Shown here: positions 17,219 through 26,007 of the stretch, piece after piece
Layout of the letters: the number at the start of each line of letters is the position of its first letter
Numbering within the stretch: the stretch's first letter is position 1
Source of the DNA: Propionivibrio hellwigii
Lineage (GTDB): Bacteria; Pseudomonadota; Gammaproteobacteria; Burkholderiales; Rhodocyclaceae
Direction: 5' to 3'
DNA length: 64,000 nucleotides
Assembly (NCBI RefSeq): GCF_041770905.1
Contig: NZ_JBEUWX010000002.1
Location: 1,178,001-1,242,000 of the forward strand
Made by a program: the position numbers and the translations under genes
Notes under the pieces: model-generated
Databases searched by the model: none
Told to the model about the DNA's origin: nothing
Seen by the model: the letters and a program-made list of their open reading frames with translations, nothing else

Positions 17219-18502
17219 ATGAAAATTGAAACGCTGGCCATTCATGGCGGCTACAGTTCCGATCCGACCACCAAATCTGTCGCCGTACCCATTTATCAGA
17301 CGACGTCCTATGCCTTCGACAGCACACAGCACGGCGCCGACCTATTCGATCTCAAGGTTCCCGGCAACATCTACACGCGGATGATGAATCCAACGCACGA
17401 TGTACTGGAAAAACGCATCGCCGCAATGGAAGGCGGCATCGCCGGACTATGCTTTGCTTCCGGTATGGCCGCCGTCACCGCCGCCATCCAGACGCTAGCC
17501 GAGGCGGGCGACAACATCGTCACGTCCAGCACGCTTTACGGCGGCACCTACAACCTCTTTGCCCATACCCTGCCGCAATACGGCATCGAAGTCCGCTTCG
17601 CCGACTACCGCGATCCGGATGCCTTCGGCAAGCTGATCGACGAAAAAACCAAAGCCATGTTCTGCGAGACGATCGGCAACCCGCGCGGCAATATCACCGA
17701 CATCGGCCGTCTGGCGGACGTCGCCCACGCGCACGGCATTCCGCTGATCGTCGACAATACCGTCGCTTCGCCCTATCTGTGCCGCCCCATTGAGCACGGC
17801 GCCGACATCGTCGTGCATGCGCTCACCAAGTATCTTGGCGGACACGGCAACAGTCTCGGCGGCATCATCATCGATAGCGGCAGATTCCCATGGGCCGAGC
17901 ACCGGCAGAAATTCCGGCGTCTGAACGAGCCGGATATTTCTTACCACGGCGTTACCTATACCGAAACTTTTGGGTCTGCCGCCTACATCAGCCGTGCCCG
18001 CGTCGTCCCGCTGCGCAATATGGGCGCCTCCATCAGCCCGTTCAACGCTTTCCTAATCCTGCAAGGCGTCGAAACGCTCGCGCTACGCATGGATCGTACC
18101 TGCGAGAACAGCCTCGCCATCGCCCAATTTTTGCGCGGCCATCCAAAGGTCAATTGGGTTAATTATGCCGGTCTGCCGGACAACAGCGATTACCCGCTGG
18201 CCAAAAAATACATGGGCGGCCGCGCTTCAGGCATTCTTAATTTCGGCGTAAAAGGTACGCGCTGTAGTGGCCGCGAAGCCGGAGGACGTTTTCAGGATGC
18301 GCTTAAGCTCATTACCCGGCTGGTCAATATCGGCGACTGCAAAACACTCGCCTGTCACTCGGCGTCGACGACACACCGTCAGCTATCGCCTGAGGAACTG
18401 GCCAAAGCCGGCGTGACTGAAGACATGATTCGTCTTTCGGTCGGCATCGAACACATCGACGATTTAATTGCCGATCTCGACCAGGCACTAAACGCCGCCT
18501 GA
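17219..18502 (+). CDS. metY: O-acetylhomoserine sulfhydrylase (aminocarboxypropyltransferase)
   Basis: A 427-residue PLP enzyme of the Cys/Met metabolism family. It makes homocysteine from O-acetylhomoserine and sulfide in methionine synthesis. Landmarks are TLAIHGGY at the start, SYAFDSTQHGADLFDL, YTRMMNPTHDVLEKR, FASGMAAVTAAI, the PLP lysine in HALTKYLGGHGNSLGGII, and the C-terminal THRQLSPEELAKAGV with SVGIEHIDDL. The insertion before the PLP site and the length over 420 residues favour MetY over MetB or MetC. RBS AGGAAG is 8 bases upstream. It stands alone after adk. Confidence 0.94.
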   Translation: MKIETLAIHGGYSSDPTTKSVAVPIYQTTSYAFDSTQHGADLFDLKVPGNIYTRMMNPTHDVLEKRIAAMEGGIAGLCFASGMAAVTAAIQTLAEAGDNIVTSSTLYGGTYNLFAHTLPQYGIEVRFADYRDPDAFGKLIDEKTKAMFCETIGNPRGNITDIGRLADVAHAHGIPLIVDNTVASPYLCRPIEHGADIVVHALTKYLGGHGNSLGGIIIDSGRFPWAEHRQKFRRLNEPDISYHGVTYTETFGSAAYISRARVVPLRNMGASISPFNAFLILQGVETLALRMDRTCENSLAIAQFLRGHPKVNWVNYAGLPDNSDYPLAKKYMGGRASGILNFGVKGTRCSGREAGGRFQDALKLITRLVNIGDCKTLACHSASTTHRQLSPEELAKAGVTEDMIRLSVGIEHIDDLIADLDQALNAA

Positions 18503-18556
18503 GCTTATTAGCCGGCCGAGTGGGTTTCAGAGGATCCATCGGGCGCAGTATTCTGG

Positions 18557-18618
18557 TTTATGTTTTTTGATGCCCCAAGGTCCTTGTGTTTAAAGGGGTT
18601 CCAGGCGATTTATGTTTT
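18557..18618. repeat. AAAACATAAA-bounded element, copy 1 (inverted)
   Basis: A ~62-bp element bounded by TTTATGTTTTTTGATG and GATTTATGTTTT, with a central palindrome around CCTTGTGTTTAAAGGGG. It is the reverse complement of copies at 39101, 39321 and 53534. It lies between metY and the rpmG terminator. Confidence 0.75.
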
Positions 18619-18651
18619 CTGCCCTAAAAACCAGACCCAGATCCTGAACGC

Positions 18652-18682
18652 AAAAAAACCTCGCCCAATCACTTGGGCGAGG
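18652..18682 (-). terminator. Terminator of rpmB-rpmG
   Basis: Minus-strand stem CCTCGCCCAA/TTGGGCGAGG (10 bp, loop GTGA) followed by seven T residues. It lies 43 bases after the rpmG stop. Confidence 0.93.
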
Positions 18683-18724
18683 CATTCCCTGAACCATCGA
18701 CTTTTTGTTACGTCAATCCAGCGC

Positions 18725-18880
18725 TTACTTGAGCTTGGTTTCCTTGTACATCACATGTTTACGCGCCTTGGGATCATATTTCATGATCTCCATCTTGCCG
18801 GGGGTATTTTTCTTGTTTTTAGTCGTAGTGTAAAAATGACCTGTACCGGCGCTGGATTCGAGTTTGATTTTTTCACGCAT
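18725..18880 (-). CDS. rpmG: 50S ribosomal protein L33
   Basis: A 51-residue large-subunit protein near the E site. The sequence MREKIKLESSAGTGHFYTTT and the C-terminal MKYDPKARKHVMYKE are diagnostic of the zinc-free (C-minus) form; there are no CxxC pairs. RBS AAAGGAG is upstream of the ATG. It lies 14 bases after rpmB, in the usual rpmB-rpmG pair. Confidence 0.97.
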   Translation of the reverse strand: MREKIKLESSAGTGHFYTTTKNKKNTPGKMEIMKYDPKARKHVMYKETKLK

Positions 18881-18894
18881 GGCTGCACTCCTTT

Positions 18895-19128
18895 TCAGAC
18901 TTCGCCGCGTGCACGCAGGTCGGCGAGTACAACATCGATACCGTTCTTATCAATCGTGCGCAGTCCGGCGGTAGAAACGCGCAGCCGCACCCAGCGGTTT
19001 TCGCTCTCCACCCAGAAACGGCGATATTGCAGATTCGGGAGAAAACGGCGCTTTGTTTTGTTGTTTGCGTGGGAAACGTTATTCCCAACCATCGGGGCTT
19101 TGCCCGTCACTTGGCAGACTCGTGCCAT
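18895..19128 (-). CDS. rpmB: 50S ribosomal protein L28
   Basis: A 77-residue large-subunit protein. MARVCQVTGKAPMVGNNVSH, the block RRFLPNLQYRRFWVE and the segment STAGLRTIDKNG are diagnostic. The ATG at 19128 was chosen because it gives the standard start; the open frame runs 24 codons further but lacks similarity. It is the first gene of rpmB-rpmG and shares the downstream terminator. Confidence 0.97.
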   Translation of the reverse strand: MARVCQVTGKAPMVGNNVSHANNKTKRRFLPNLQYRRFWVESENRWVRLRVSTAGLRTIDKNGIDVVLADLRARGEV

Positions 19129-19510
19129 GATGCTTGCTCCAGTTGATCTTGGGGAGAAAAGTGCGCATTCTAATGCAAACACCCTCGAAAATTCAAGCAT
19201 TTTGTCTTTTTTACGCGCTGTTGGCGCATTGATGCACCCCCCGCTGCACCGCCCAGCATCCGCACGGCGATGCCCGCAACCCCTTATGGATAGGGCATTT
19301 CAGAGGAGACGCCCTGAAACCCTTGTAAACAGGGCATCTCCGGGTAGGCACCCTAAAACGCCCACTCCACGCGGGTTTCAGAAGGGATGCCCGGAGATCC
19401 TTTATTCACGCGGGTTTTTTATCCACGCGGGTCTCAGAGCCTCTTTTTTGCCCTCTTCCACAGGCGCGGGGTTCAGTTTTACAGGGCATATCAGAGGGAG
19501 CGCCCCGAAA
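19129..19510. repeat. Leader of rpmB and palindrome-repeat array
   Basis: Bases 19265-19510 carry at least six tandem units of the GC-rich palindrome family (cores such as CCCTTGTAAACAGGGC and CCACTCCACGCGGG). Bases 19129-19230, just upstream of rpmB, are AT-rich and probably hold its promoter. No gene is supported. Confidence 0.65.
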
Positions 19511-19515
19511 GCTTC

Positions 19516-19687
19516 ATATAGCGAATTCACTTAACGTTCGCTACGGCGTTGCTGCGCCTTGCCGTACTCCTTGTACTGTCTGCGGCTTGCTGCCTTGTAT
19601 CGAAAATTAATTCGCTCCGCTATAGCGGCGCGACTTTGTAAAAAAATCAGGCAAAATCAACACTGTAGTTTTGCCAAGGAAGCCGCT
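19516..19687. repeat. MITE-like palindromic elements, two adjacent copies
   Basis: The first element (about 19516-19623) has ends TAGCGAATTCACTTAACG and TTAATTCGCT, and an interior containing CCTTGCCGTACTCCTTGTAC and TGTCTGCGGCTTG. A second, shorter one (about 19620-19687) has ends TAGCGGC...GACTTTG and TTTTGCCAAGGAAGCCGCT. Both are non-coding and sit downstream of radC. Confidence 0.7.
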
Positions 19688-19698
19688 GTTTCAGCGGG

Positions 19699-20376
19699 CT
19701 AGAGCATACTCCGCTCGGCAAAGGATAGCGGCGCCCCCATCCCCGCGACAATGAAATGGTCAAGGACTTTTACGTCAATCATCGCCAAAGCCTGCTTAAG
19801 TTCGTGCGTCAATGTGCGATCCGCCGCCGACGGTTCGGCTGCGCCAGAAGGATGATTGTGCGCAAAAATGACGGCGGCGGCGTTATGCGCCAGCGCATGC
19901 TTGATGACTTCACGCGGATAAACGCTGGTTTGCGTCAGAGTGCCGGAAAACAAAACTTCGGCCGTAATCAAACGATGCTGCGCGTCGAGCCACAGCGCGA
20001 AAAATACCTCATGCCGCAGCCCGGCCAGATGCAGGCGCAAAAAATCGCGCACGGCTGCCGGCGTCGTCAGGCTGCTTGACTGCTGAAGATTCTCCGCCAG
20101 TGCGCGTCGAGACATTTCCAGCACGGCCTGTAGTTGCGCGTATTTGGCCGGCCCCATGCCGGGGATGGCGGAAAACTCGGCCTGGCTGGCCGAGAAGAGC
20201 CGATTGAGGCTGCCAAAATGGCCGATCAGCTCCCGCGCCAAATCGACGGCGCTTTTGCCCTTGACGCCAACGCGCAGGAACAACGCCAGCAATTCGGCAT
20301 CGGAAAGTGCCGCCGCCCCTTGCTGCAGCAGGCGTTCGCGCGGTCGTTCGTCTTCCGGCCAGTCAGTAATCGCCAT
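19699..20376 (-). CDS. radC: RadC/YeeS family JAMM-domain protein
   Basis: A 225-residue protein of the RadC family. The N-terminal helix-hairpin-helix part contains IPGMGPAKYAQLQA (residues about 70-83). The C-terminal JAMM metalloprotease-like fold contains the zinc motif HNHPSG followed by the Asp in SAADRTLT. Despite the name, a role in DNA repair is doubtful. Start MAITDWPEDERPRERLL is the family standard; a second ATG and a TTG lie directly before it. It is divergent from coaBC across a 68-base gap. Confidence 0.93.
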   Translation of the reverse strand: MAITDWPEDERPRERLLQQGAAALSDAELLALFLRVGVKGKSAVDLARELIGHFGSLNRLFSASQAEFSAIPGMGPAKYAQLQAVLEMSRRALAENLQQSSSLTTPAAVRDFLRLHLAGLRHEVFFALWLDAQHRLITAEVLFSGTLTQTSVYPREVIKHALAHNAAAVIFAHNHPSGAAEPSAADRTLTHELKQALAMIDVKVLDHFIVAGMGAPLSFAERSML

Positions 20377-20444
20377 CATCAAACTCGGTTAGAATGCGGC
20401 TCCAATAATGCCTAAATTTTCGACAGGACGGAAGGACAACGCAC

Positions 20445-21674
20445 ATGGAACGTGCAGAATTGGCAGGCAAGCGCATCGCCTTGGGCATCACCGGCGGCAT
20501 CGCCGCTTACAAGGCGGCGGAACTCGTCCGTCTTCTGGTCAAAGCAGGCGCCTCCGTACAGGTGGCGATGAGCGAAGCCGCGACACACTTCGTCGCGCCG
20601 CTAACGTTCCAGGCGCTTTCCGGCCACCCGGTACTGACCGACCAGCAAAGCAGCTCAATCGACAGCGGCATGGCGCACATTCGGTTTTCGCGCGAATCCG
20701 ACCTGCTGCTCATCGCGCCCGCCACGGCCAATTATCTGGCGAAAACCGCTCACGGCCTCGCCGACGATCTGCTGACGACCCTGACGCTAGCACGCAACTG
20801 CCCACTCCTCGTCGCCCCAGCGATGAACCGTGAAATGTGGGGAAAACCCGCCACACAACGCAACATCGCCACACTGCGCGCAGACGGCTTAACGATTCTC
20901 GGCCCCGCCGCCGGCGAACAGGCGTGCGGAGAAACCGGCGAAGGGCGCATGCTGGAACCCGCGGAAATCCTGGAATCGGTCATCGCACATTTCCAGCCCA
21001 AGCATCTTGCCGGCAAACATGTCCTGCTGACGGCCGGCCCTACGTTCGAAGCTATCGACCCGGTGCGCGGCATCACCAATTTGTCCAGCGGCCGCATGGG
21101 CTTTGCCATCGCCCGCGCTGCGCGCGCTGCGGGCGCCGCTGTCACGCTCGTCTGCGGCCCGGTCGCCTTGCCCACGCCGGCCGGCATCACCCGCATCAAT
21201 GTCGTCAGCGCGCTCGAAATGCACGCAAAAGTCATGGAATGCCTCCATGCGCAGGGCGCAGATGTGTTTATCGGCGTCGCCGCCGTTGCCGACTACCGCC
21301 CTGCCACCCCCGCCGAACACAAGATCAAAAAGGAAGACGGCGCGCCGCCGCCAATCGAACTTGTGCGCAATCCGGACATCCTCGCCGAAGTTGCGGCGCT
21401 GCCCAATCCGCCGCTGTGCGTCGGCTTTGCCGCCGAAAGCCAAAAGCTTGCCGAATACGCCGAACGCAAACGCCGCAGCAAAAAAATTCCGCTCATCGTC
21501 GGCAACCTGATTCAGGAAGGCTTCGGCGGCGACAACAACGCCGTCACGCTGTTTGACGAAACCGGCGCAACGGCACTACCGCCCGGCAGCAAGGCTGAAC
21601 TGGCGCACACCCTGATCGAACGTATCGCTAAATTACTGGAAAAACCGGAAAAGCCGGAGAAAAAACGGTCATGA
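20445..21674 (+). CDS. coaBC: Bifunctional phosphopantothenoylcysteine decarboxylase / phosphopantothenate-cysteine ligase
   Basis: A 409-residue coenzyme A biosynthesis enzyme. The N-terminal CoaC flavoprotein domain (1-185) shows GITGGIAAYKAAELVRLL, the active His in ATHFVAPLTF, and the MNREMW clamp (PAMNREMWGKPATQRN). The C-terminal CoaB ligase domain (about 190-400) shows LLTAGPTFEAIDPVRGI, NLSSGRMGFAIA and the KIKKEDG motif. It joins cysteine to 4'-phosphopantothenate using CTP, then decarboxylates it. It overlaps dut by 4 bases, a common proteobacterial pairing. Confidence 0.96.
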   Translation: MERAELAGKRIALGITGGIAAYKAAELVRLLVKAGASVQVAMSEAATHFVAPLTFQALSGHPVLTDQQSSSIDSGMAHIRFSRESDLLLIAPATANYLAKTAHGLADDLLTTLTLARNCPLLVAPAMNREMWGKPATQRNIATLRADGLTILGPAAGEQACGETGEGRMLEPAEILESVIAHFQPKHLAGKHVLLTAGPTFEAIDPVRGITNLSSGRMGFAIARAARAAGAAVTLVCGPVALPTPAGITRINVVSALEMHAKVMECLHAQGADVFIGVAAVADYRPATPAEHKIKKEDGAPPPIELVRNPDILAEVAALPNPPLCVGFAAESQKLAEYAERKRRSKKIPLIVGNLIQEGFGGDNNAVTLFDETGATALPPGSKAELAHTLIERIAKLLEKPEKPEKKRS

Positions 21675-22135
21675 AAAAAACGATACACCGCTGCATCGAC
21701 GTGCGCATTCTCGACCCGCGCCTCAAAGCCTCCCCGCCCGGCTACGCCACCGCCGGCTCGGCTGGACTCGACCTGCGCGCCTGCATTGCCGAACCGCTCA
21801 CCATCGCGCCGGGAGACACTCAACTGATTCCATCCGGCATCGCCGTTCATCTGGCAGACCCCGGGCTTGCCGCATTGGTTTTACCGCGCTCCGGACTCGG
21901 GCATAAACACGGCATCGTTCTCGGCAATCTCGTCGGGCTGATCGATTCGGACTATCAGGGTGAAATCATGATTTCGGTCTGGAACCGCGGCCAAACGCCT
22001 TTCACCCTCAACCCGCTCGACCGGCTGGCGCAGCTGGTCATCGTCCCTGTGCTTCAGGTCGGCTTCAATATCGTCGAAGAATTTGAAGCCAGCGCCCGCG
22101 GCGCTGGCGGCTTTGGCAGTACGGGCAAGATTTAG
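21671..22135 (+). CDS. dut: Deoxyuridine 5'-triphosphate nucleotidohydrolase
   Basis: A 154-residue trimeric dUTPase converting dUTP to dUMP and pyrophosphate. It keeps uracil out of DNA and supplies thymidylate synthesis. The five motifs are present: AGSAGLDLRAC (1), PRSGLGHKHGIVLGN (2), GLIDSDYQGEI (3), RLAQLVIVP (4) and RGAGGFGSTG (5, the mobile C-terminal lid). The start overlaps the coaBC stop by ATGA, so translation is coupled. Confidence 0.97.
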   Translation: MKKTIHRCIDVRILDPRLKASPPGYATAGSAGLDLRACIAEPLTIAPGDTQLIPSGIAVHLADPGLAALVLPRSGLGHKHGIVLGNLVGLIDSDYQGEIMISVWNRGQTPFTLNPLDRLAQLVIVPVLQVGFNIVEEFEASARGAGGFGSTGKI

Positions 22136-22172
22136 CCACGCCGGAGCCACGCCGGGAATCCGAAAGACGACA

Positions 22173-22589
22173 ATGACCGCCTTCCAGCACACGTTCGAAA
22201 TCACCACGCCCGGACGCGGCACCCGTGAAATCACCCAGGCCATCGCCGAAATCGTTGCCCGCGCCGGCATCGCCTGCGGGCTGGTCAATGTCTTTGTCCC
22301 GCATACGAGCTGCTCGGTCATGCTCACCGAAAACGCCGACCCTTCGGTACGCCACGACCTGGAAACGCTGGCGCAACGCTGGGCGCCCGACGGCGACCCG
22401 GCCTACCGTCACGCCGACGAAGGCGATGACGACATGGCGGCACACGGCCGCACCCTGCTCGCCGGCAGCTCACTCATCATTCCCATCACCGACGGCCGGC
22501 TGGCGCTCGGCACCTGGCAAGGCATCTATCTCTGGGAACATCGCGCCCGCCCACACCGGCGGCGCATCATCGTCACAGTCTGCGGCTAG
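22173..22589 (+). CDS. yjbQ: YjbQ family protein (UPF0047)
   Basis: A 138-residue protein of the YjbQ/UPF0047 family, which has a weak thiamine phosphate synthase-like activity in E. coli but no settled role. Marks are GLVNVFVPHTSCSVMLTENADP (conserved His and Asn), the central RHADEGDDDMAAHGRT with several His, and LALGTWQGIYLWEHR at the end. The ATG at 22173 gives the usual length. It lies 37 bases after dut in the same direction. Confidence 0.92.
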   Translation: MTAFQHTFEITTPGRGTREITQAIAEIVARAGIACGLVNVFVPHTSCSVMLTENADPSVRHDLETLAQRWAPDGDPAYRHADEGDDDMAAHGRTLLAGSSLIIPITDGRLALGTWQGIYLWEHRARPHRRRIIVTVCG

Positions 22590-22854
22590 CCGCTAGCCGA
22601 ACGCACAAACAGTCTCGTCACAACTTCGGCAAGCCATATAAGTCTACCTGTCTGAAAGCTCCGCTCAATTCAAAGATCCAGCCATGTCGACAACCATGCT
22701 GAAAAACAGGCGAGAACCACAGGCATAGCGCAATCCAACAACTGGTTGGGTTCGTAAAGGCCGTTCAAAGCGCCTTCCTTCAAAATTACTTGGATTCTAC
22801 GCCTGCCATCAAAGAATCATGCAACAACAGCTTCTCAACACAATAGCAACCGCA

Positions 22855-23646
22855 TCACTCAATACTGGTATCAAGCACCATCAGAATCTGACCGCTGTGC
22901 GCCTCAACAAGAACAGCAGCGACTTGGGGTGATCTGGATAATAGCGGCACATACACCACGTCCTTTTCCGACAAATTCTTTTGTGCCATCAGCGCCCTAA
23001 TGGATGCCTGTTGTGCCGATGTCAGCCGCGGCATGAGATCAGTAACGGATTTACCGATTGCGGCAGCATTACTTGCTGCCTCAGCATAGGGTTGCCACAT
23101 ATCAGCCCGATTGGCAAGAGGAAAACCACTCAATTCCTGCAAGAGGATATCTAGTTTTTCTTCCGCCCGCATCGGTCGCACTGACAGGAAAGTCGGCCCA
23201 GTCCACGGCAGATGGCGCATGGCTTCTGGGGCTTTATTGAGAAATTCCGGCAGCAGATCCGAGGCATACACCACCCTGAAACGGGTATATTCAAAAACAA
23301 CGTGCACTGGCCGCGCCTGAAAAACCACATGCATTCCATACATCAGCGCAGCTGCCTGCAGGATAGCGATGATAAACAGATCGCGCACCAGTTCGCGTCG
23401 AGGCTTGGACAGGTTAAAGACAATCAGCGTCAACAAGGGACCAATAACCAGATCAACGCTAATCAATAGAACAAACAGATCAATACCGCCGGATAAATGC
23501 TGATGCGGCGTCGGATACCACAGCCAGAATACCAACCCGGCGACAATGAATGCCACGGTAGCGCTAATGACGAAGTGAATACCAGACGCCCTCAGGCGGG
23601 TCACCATGCTGTGTCCGATACCGTGATTCAACTGGTCGGCAGACAT
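22855..23646 (-). CDS. TfpX/TfpZ-type type IV pilin accessory protein
   Basis: A membrane protein of up to 263 residues, in the family often found beside major pilin genes and involved in pilin stability or assembly. Several N-terminal helices include GIHFVISATVAFIVAGLVFWLWYP, IDLFVLLISVDLVIGPLLTLIVF and FIIAILQAAALMYGMHVVF. A periplasmic-type C-terminal region follows, with RPVHVVFEYTRFRVV. The conserved part begins at the ATG at 23607 (MVTRLRASGIHF). The ATG at 23646 is used here as a conservative start; neither has a strong ribosome site. It follows the pilin gene by 81 bases on the same strand, which supports the assignment. Confidence 0.82.
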   Translation of the reverse strand: MSADQLNHGIGHSMVTRLRASGIHFVISATVAFIVAGLVFWLWYPTPHQHLSGGIDLFVLLISVDLVIGPLLTLIVFNLSKPRRELVRDLFIIAILQAAALMYGMHVVFQARPVHVVFEYTRFRVVYASDLLPEFLNKAPEAMRHLPWTGPTFLSVRPMRAEEKLDILLQELSGFPLANRADMWQPYAEAASNAAAIGKSVTDLMPRLTSAQQASIRALMAQKNLSEKDVVYVPLLSRSPQVAAVLVEAHSGQILMVLDTSIE

Positions 23647-23727
23647 CGAAAATGCGTAGTCATGAAAAATTGGAAAATCAGTTTTGTGTTTAGTCCGCCT
23701 GGCATCAGGCAACCAGAAGGCTACTGC

Positions 23728-24207
23728 TTACTGACACGAACTGGGTCGAACAGAGGCATCCGCCGTACTGGAACAAACAAAGTCTACCATTGAATACTGC
23801 CCGGCCGAGGCCAATAACATTTTTACAGCTGTCAGGCTGAGCGTTTTACCGCGCAGCTTGGCGTGAATACCTGTACTTTTAAATGTCCCTTCGATAACAC
23901 AATCGTCCACATTGCTGCCCGCTTTGGTGTCAACGCGCGCCAGCACCTTGGTGGCATATGAAGACGCCGGACGAATATTACCTGCATTCCCGGCAGCATT
24001 TACCGGGCAGGCACCATTTTGCCCGACATATGTCAGCAGGTCGGCCTTGAGGCCGGCAGCCGTACCCAATCCGTCGATAAACTGGGCGCGCCCGGTGTAA
24101 TCCTGATATGCCGGCAGTGCCAAGGCAGCCAGGATGCCAATAATGGCAACGACGATCATCAGTTCAATCAGCGTAAAACCGGCAGATGAGCGCAGAGAAT
24201 TTAACAT
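23728..24207 (-). CDS. pilA: Type IV pilin (second copy)
   Basis: A 159-residue type IVa pilin. The class III leader ends in G, followed by FTLIELMIVVAIIGILAALALPAYQDY, the PilD cleavage and N-methylation site with Glu5. The globular domain contains the GLKADLLTYVGQNGACP segment and a C-terminal disulfide pair (FVCSS...PSSCQ). The N-terminal third is almost identical to the neighbouring pilin, but the C-terminal half is different and lacks the same loop sequences. It lies downstream of the first pilin, beyond a terminator. The start has GTGGAG 11 bases upstream. Confidence 0.93.
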   Translation of the reverse strand: MLNSLRSSAGFTLIELMIVVAIIGILAALALPAYQDYTGRAQFIDGLGTAAGLKADLLTYVGQNGACPVNAAGNAGNIRPASSYATKVLARVDTKAGSNVDDCVIEGTFKSTGIHAKLRGKTLSLTAVKMLLASAGQYSMVDFVCSSTADASVRPSSCQ

Positions 24208-24244
24208 GGATTCAAAACTCCACGAAAGAAAAGAAATTCAGATG

Positions 24245-24270
24245 AAAAAGCCCGCAACTGCGGGCTTTTT
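24245..24270 (-). terminator. Terminator between the two pilin genes
   Basis: A perfect hairpin (AAAAAGCCCGC with GCGGGCTTTTT, loop AACT) 59 bases after the first pilin stop. It can act in both directions and should allow much stronger expression of the first pilin than of the second. Confidence 0.92.
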
Positions 24271-24328
24271 ACTATCTGAAAGAAATCAGGCACACTCAGG
24301 AAACCGATAAGCGTGCCATTTCCAAAAA

Positions 24329-24814
24329 CTAGTTCAGAGCCGTTTGGCAGGCGTTCGGAACAACGGTGAAGTCCGCATCCGTCGCGCATTTCCAATCGAC
24401 GGTTCCCTTTTGGGTTGCACTGGTATCCAGCACGCCTTCACCATTCAGGCGAACCTTCTTGCTGACCAATTTCTTGTTGACGCCCGTAGACTTGAAAGTT
24501 GCCGTAATCGCGCAGTCTTTGTTCGCGTCAACACCAGCACCCGTCTCTACTTGGGTCAAATACTTCGTTTCGTATAGAGCCGCTTTCTTAATAGATCCTT
24601 GGGCGTCAGTGGCGTTAGCCGGGCATGCGCCATTTTGACCGACATAATCGAGCACGTCGGTCTTCAGGCCGCCGGCCACGGTCAGCGATTCAGAGAACTG
24701 CGCACGACCGGTGTAGTCTTGATATGCCGGCAGGGCAAGCGCGGCCAGGATACCGATGATCGCAACAACGATCATGAGTTCGATCAGGGTAAAGCCTTGT
24801 TGAATCTTTTTCAT
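24329..24814 (-). CDS. pilA: Type IV major pilin
   Basis: A 161-residue type IVa pilin. The leader MKKIQQG is followed by FTLIELMIVVAIIGILAAL, cleaved after G7. The globular part has GGLKTDVLDYVGQNGACP and a C-terminal disulfide pair (WKCATD...PNACQ). RBS AAGGAG lies 9 bases before the ATG. The strong terminator behind it, the sigma-54-like site ahead of it and the best leader all suggest that this is the main pilin subunit. The paired TfpX-type gene and second pilin follow. Confidence 0.95.
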   Translation of the reverse strand: MKKIQQGFTLIELMIVVAIIGILAALALPAYQDYTGRAQFSESLTVAGGLKTDVLDYVGQNGACPANATDAQGSIKKAALYETKYLTQVETGAGVDANKDCAITATFKSTGVNKKLVSKKVRLNGEGVLDTSATQKGTVDWKCATDADFTVVPNACQTALN

Positions 24815-24873
24815 TTCAAGTCTCCTTGTTGGTTGGTTAAGTGCTACAACGGAAGTCCCGTTGCCTAAGTACA

Positions 24874-24889
24874 ATCACAAACCGTGCCA
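24874..24889 (-). promoter_or_regulatory. Sigma-54-like promoter upstream of pilA
   Basis: Minus-strand TGGCACGGTTTGTGAT matches the -24 element TGGCACG perfectly and the -12 element partly (GTGAT for TTGCW). It lies 60 bases before the pilA start, leaving an untranslated leader of about 45-50 bases. Sigma-54 control of pilA with PilR is common in proteobacteria. The -12 mismatch (GA instead of GC) lowers confidence. Confidence 0.5.
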
Positions 24890-26007
24890 GCTCGCATTTT
24901 TGTCCGTTTTGTGTGACTTTTTGCTCAAAAATCTCTTTTTTAGGACATGGCGGGTTTTTTCGACCGGCAAATCGTTGACCATTTCGAGCAGCCAAGTGAC
25001 AAAAATCGTCACTTTCCGCTCCTTGCCGCTTTTTGGCCGCCGGATTTTCCACGCTCGCGGCAACTTTATACGCCATGGTGGCTACCGCAGCGGTCGGTTT
25101 TCCACGCTCCTACCTGCCCGCAAACGCCCAATTGACGCGGGTTGCCGGGCCACAGGTCGGAAACACCCAATCCACGCGGGTTAGCGGGCAGCAGGCTAAA
25201 AGTCCCCAAGCCAGAAAAACGCTCATGGGTAAATAGCCCGGCATGTGTCGTTTCAGGCTCTTGTACCCGGCACGCAGGCGCTTGCGCGTGTGTTTTTGCA
25301 TCGATACTCTCCAGTAAAAGGTGATCTTGTAGCCGGCGCGCAGGCGCTTGCGCGTGTAGCGTCAAATATCTAAAAAAACCGTCACCGCGTTGCGCCGCTT
25401 TGCCGCACGCCTTGTACTATCTGCGGCGGCAGTCCGGAAGCCCGCGTCTTTTGGGCTTTTCAGCCAGGGCAGCGCTGGAACCCGCGTCCTTTGGGCGTTT
25501 GCGGGCAGGCACCCCGGAAACCCTTATTCCACGCGGGCTTCGAGCCTGCTCCGTCACTGCCGGTGTTTGCTTTGTATTACGCGTTAAGCACGCCAGCATC
25601 TGTGCGCGGTAGGTTGAACCTCTGAGTCATCCGAACGTCCGCGGCGGATACACCTCCGCACTAGCTGCCCCGGAGTCCGTGTCCTTTGGGCATTTCAGCC
25701 AGGGCAGCGCCGGAACCCGCGTCAACTGGGCATTTCAGCCAGGGCAGCGCTGGAACCCGCGTCTTTTGGGCATTTGCGGGTAGGCGTCGCGGAAACCTTT
25801 ATTCCATGCGGGATTCCATATGGGTTTTGGGCTTGTTCGCCCGCCTTTGCATACCGTTTCTGCGAGCCATAACTGCCTGCCGTTATAATGCGCTTCGTGT
25901 TTTTCCGCTGTTTTCCGGCCGTCGGCCGGTTGCTGTTTCTTTATTGACGTCAGTTTTCCGCCAACATTTACCCGCCCATTTGCCCTACGTTCCGCTTTGC
26001 CAACATC
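24890..26007. repeat. 1.1-kb intergenic region with repeat arrays
   Basis: No gene supported. Bases 25090-25235 and 25430-25810 carry GC-rich palindrome units (CCACGCGGGTT, CCCGCGTCTTTTGGGC, CCCGCGTCAACTGGGC). A 32-bp direct repeat starting CTTGTA(C/G)CCGGC occurs at 25261 and 25326. Bases 25357-25440 are a copy of the repeat with left edge GCGTCAAATATCTAAAAAAA. A leader for the 2-hydroxyacid oxidase gene must lie at the right end. Confidence 0.65.
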
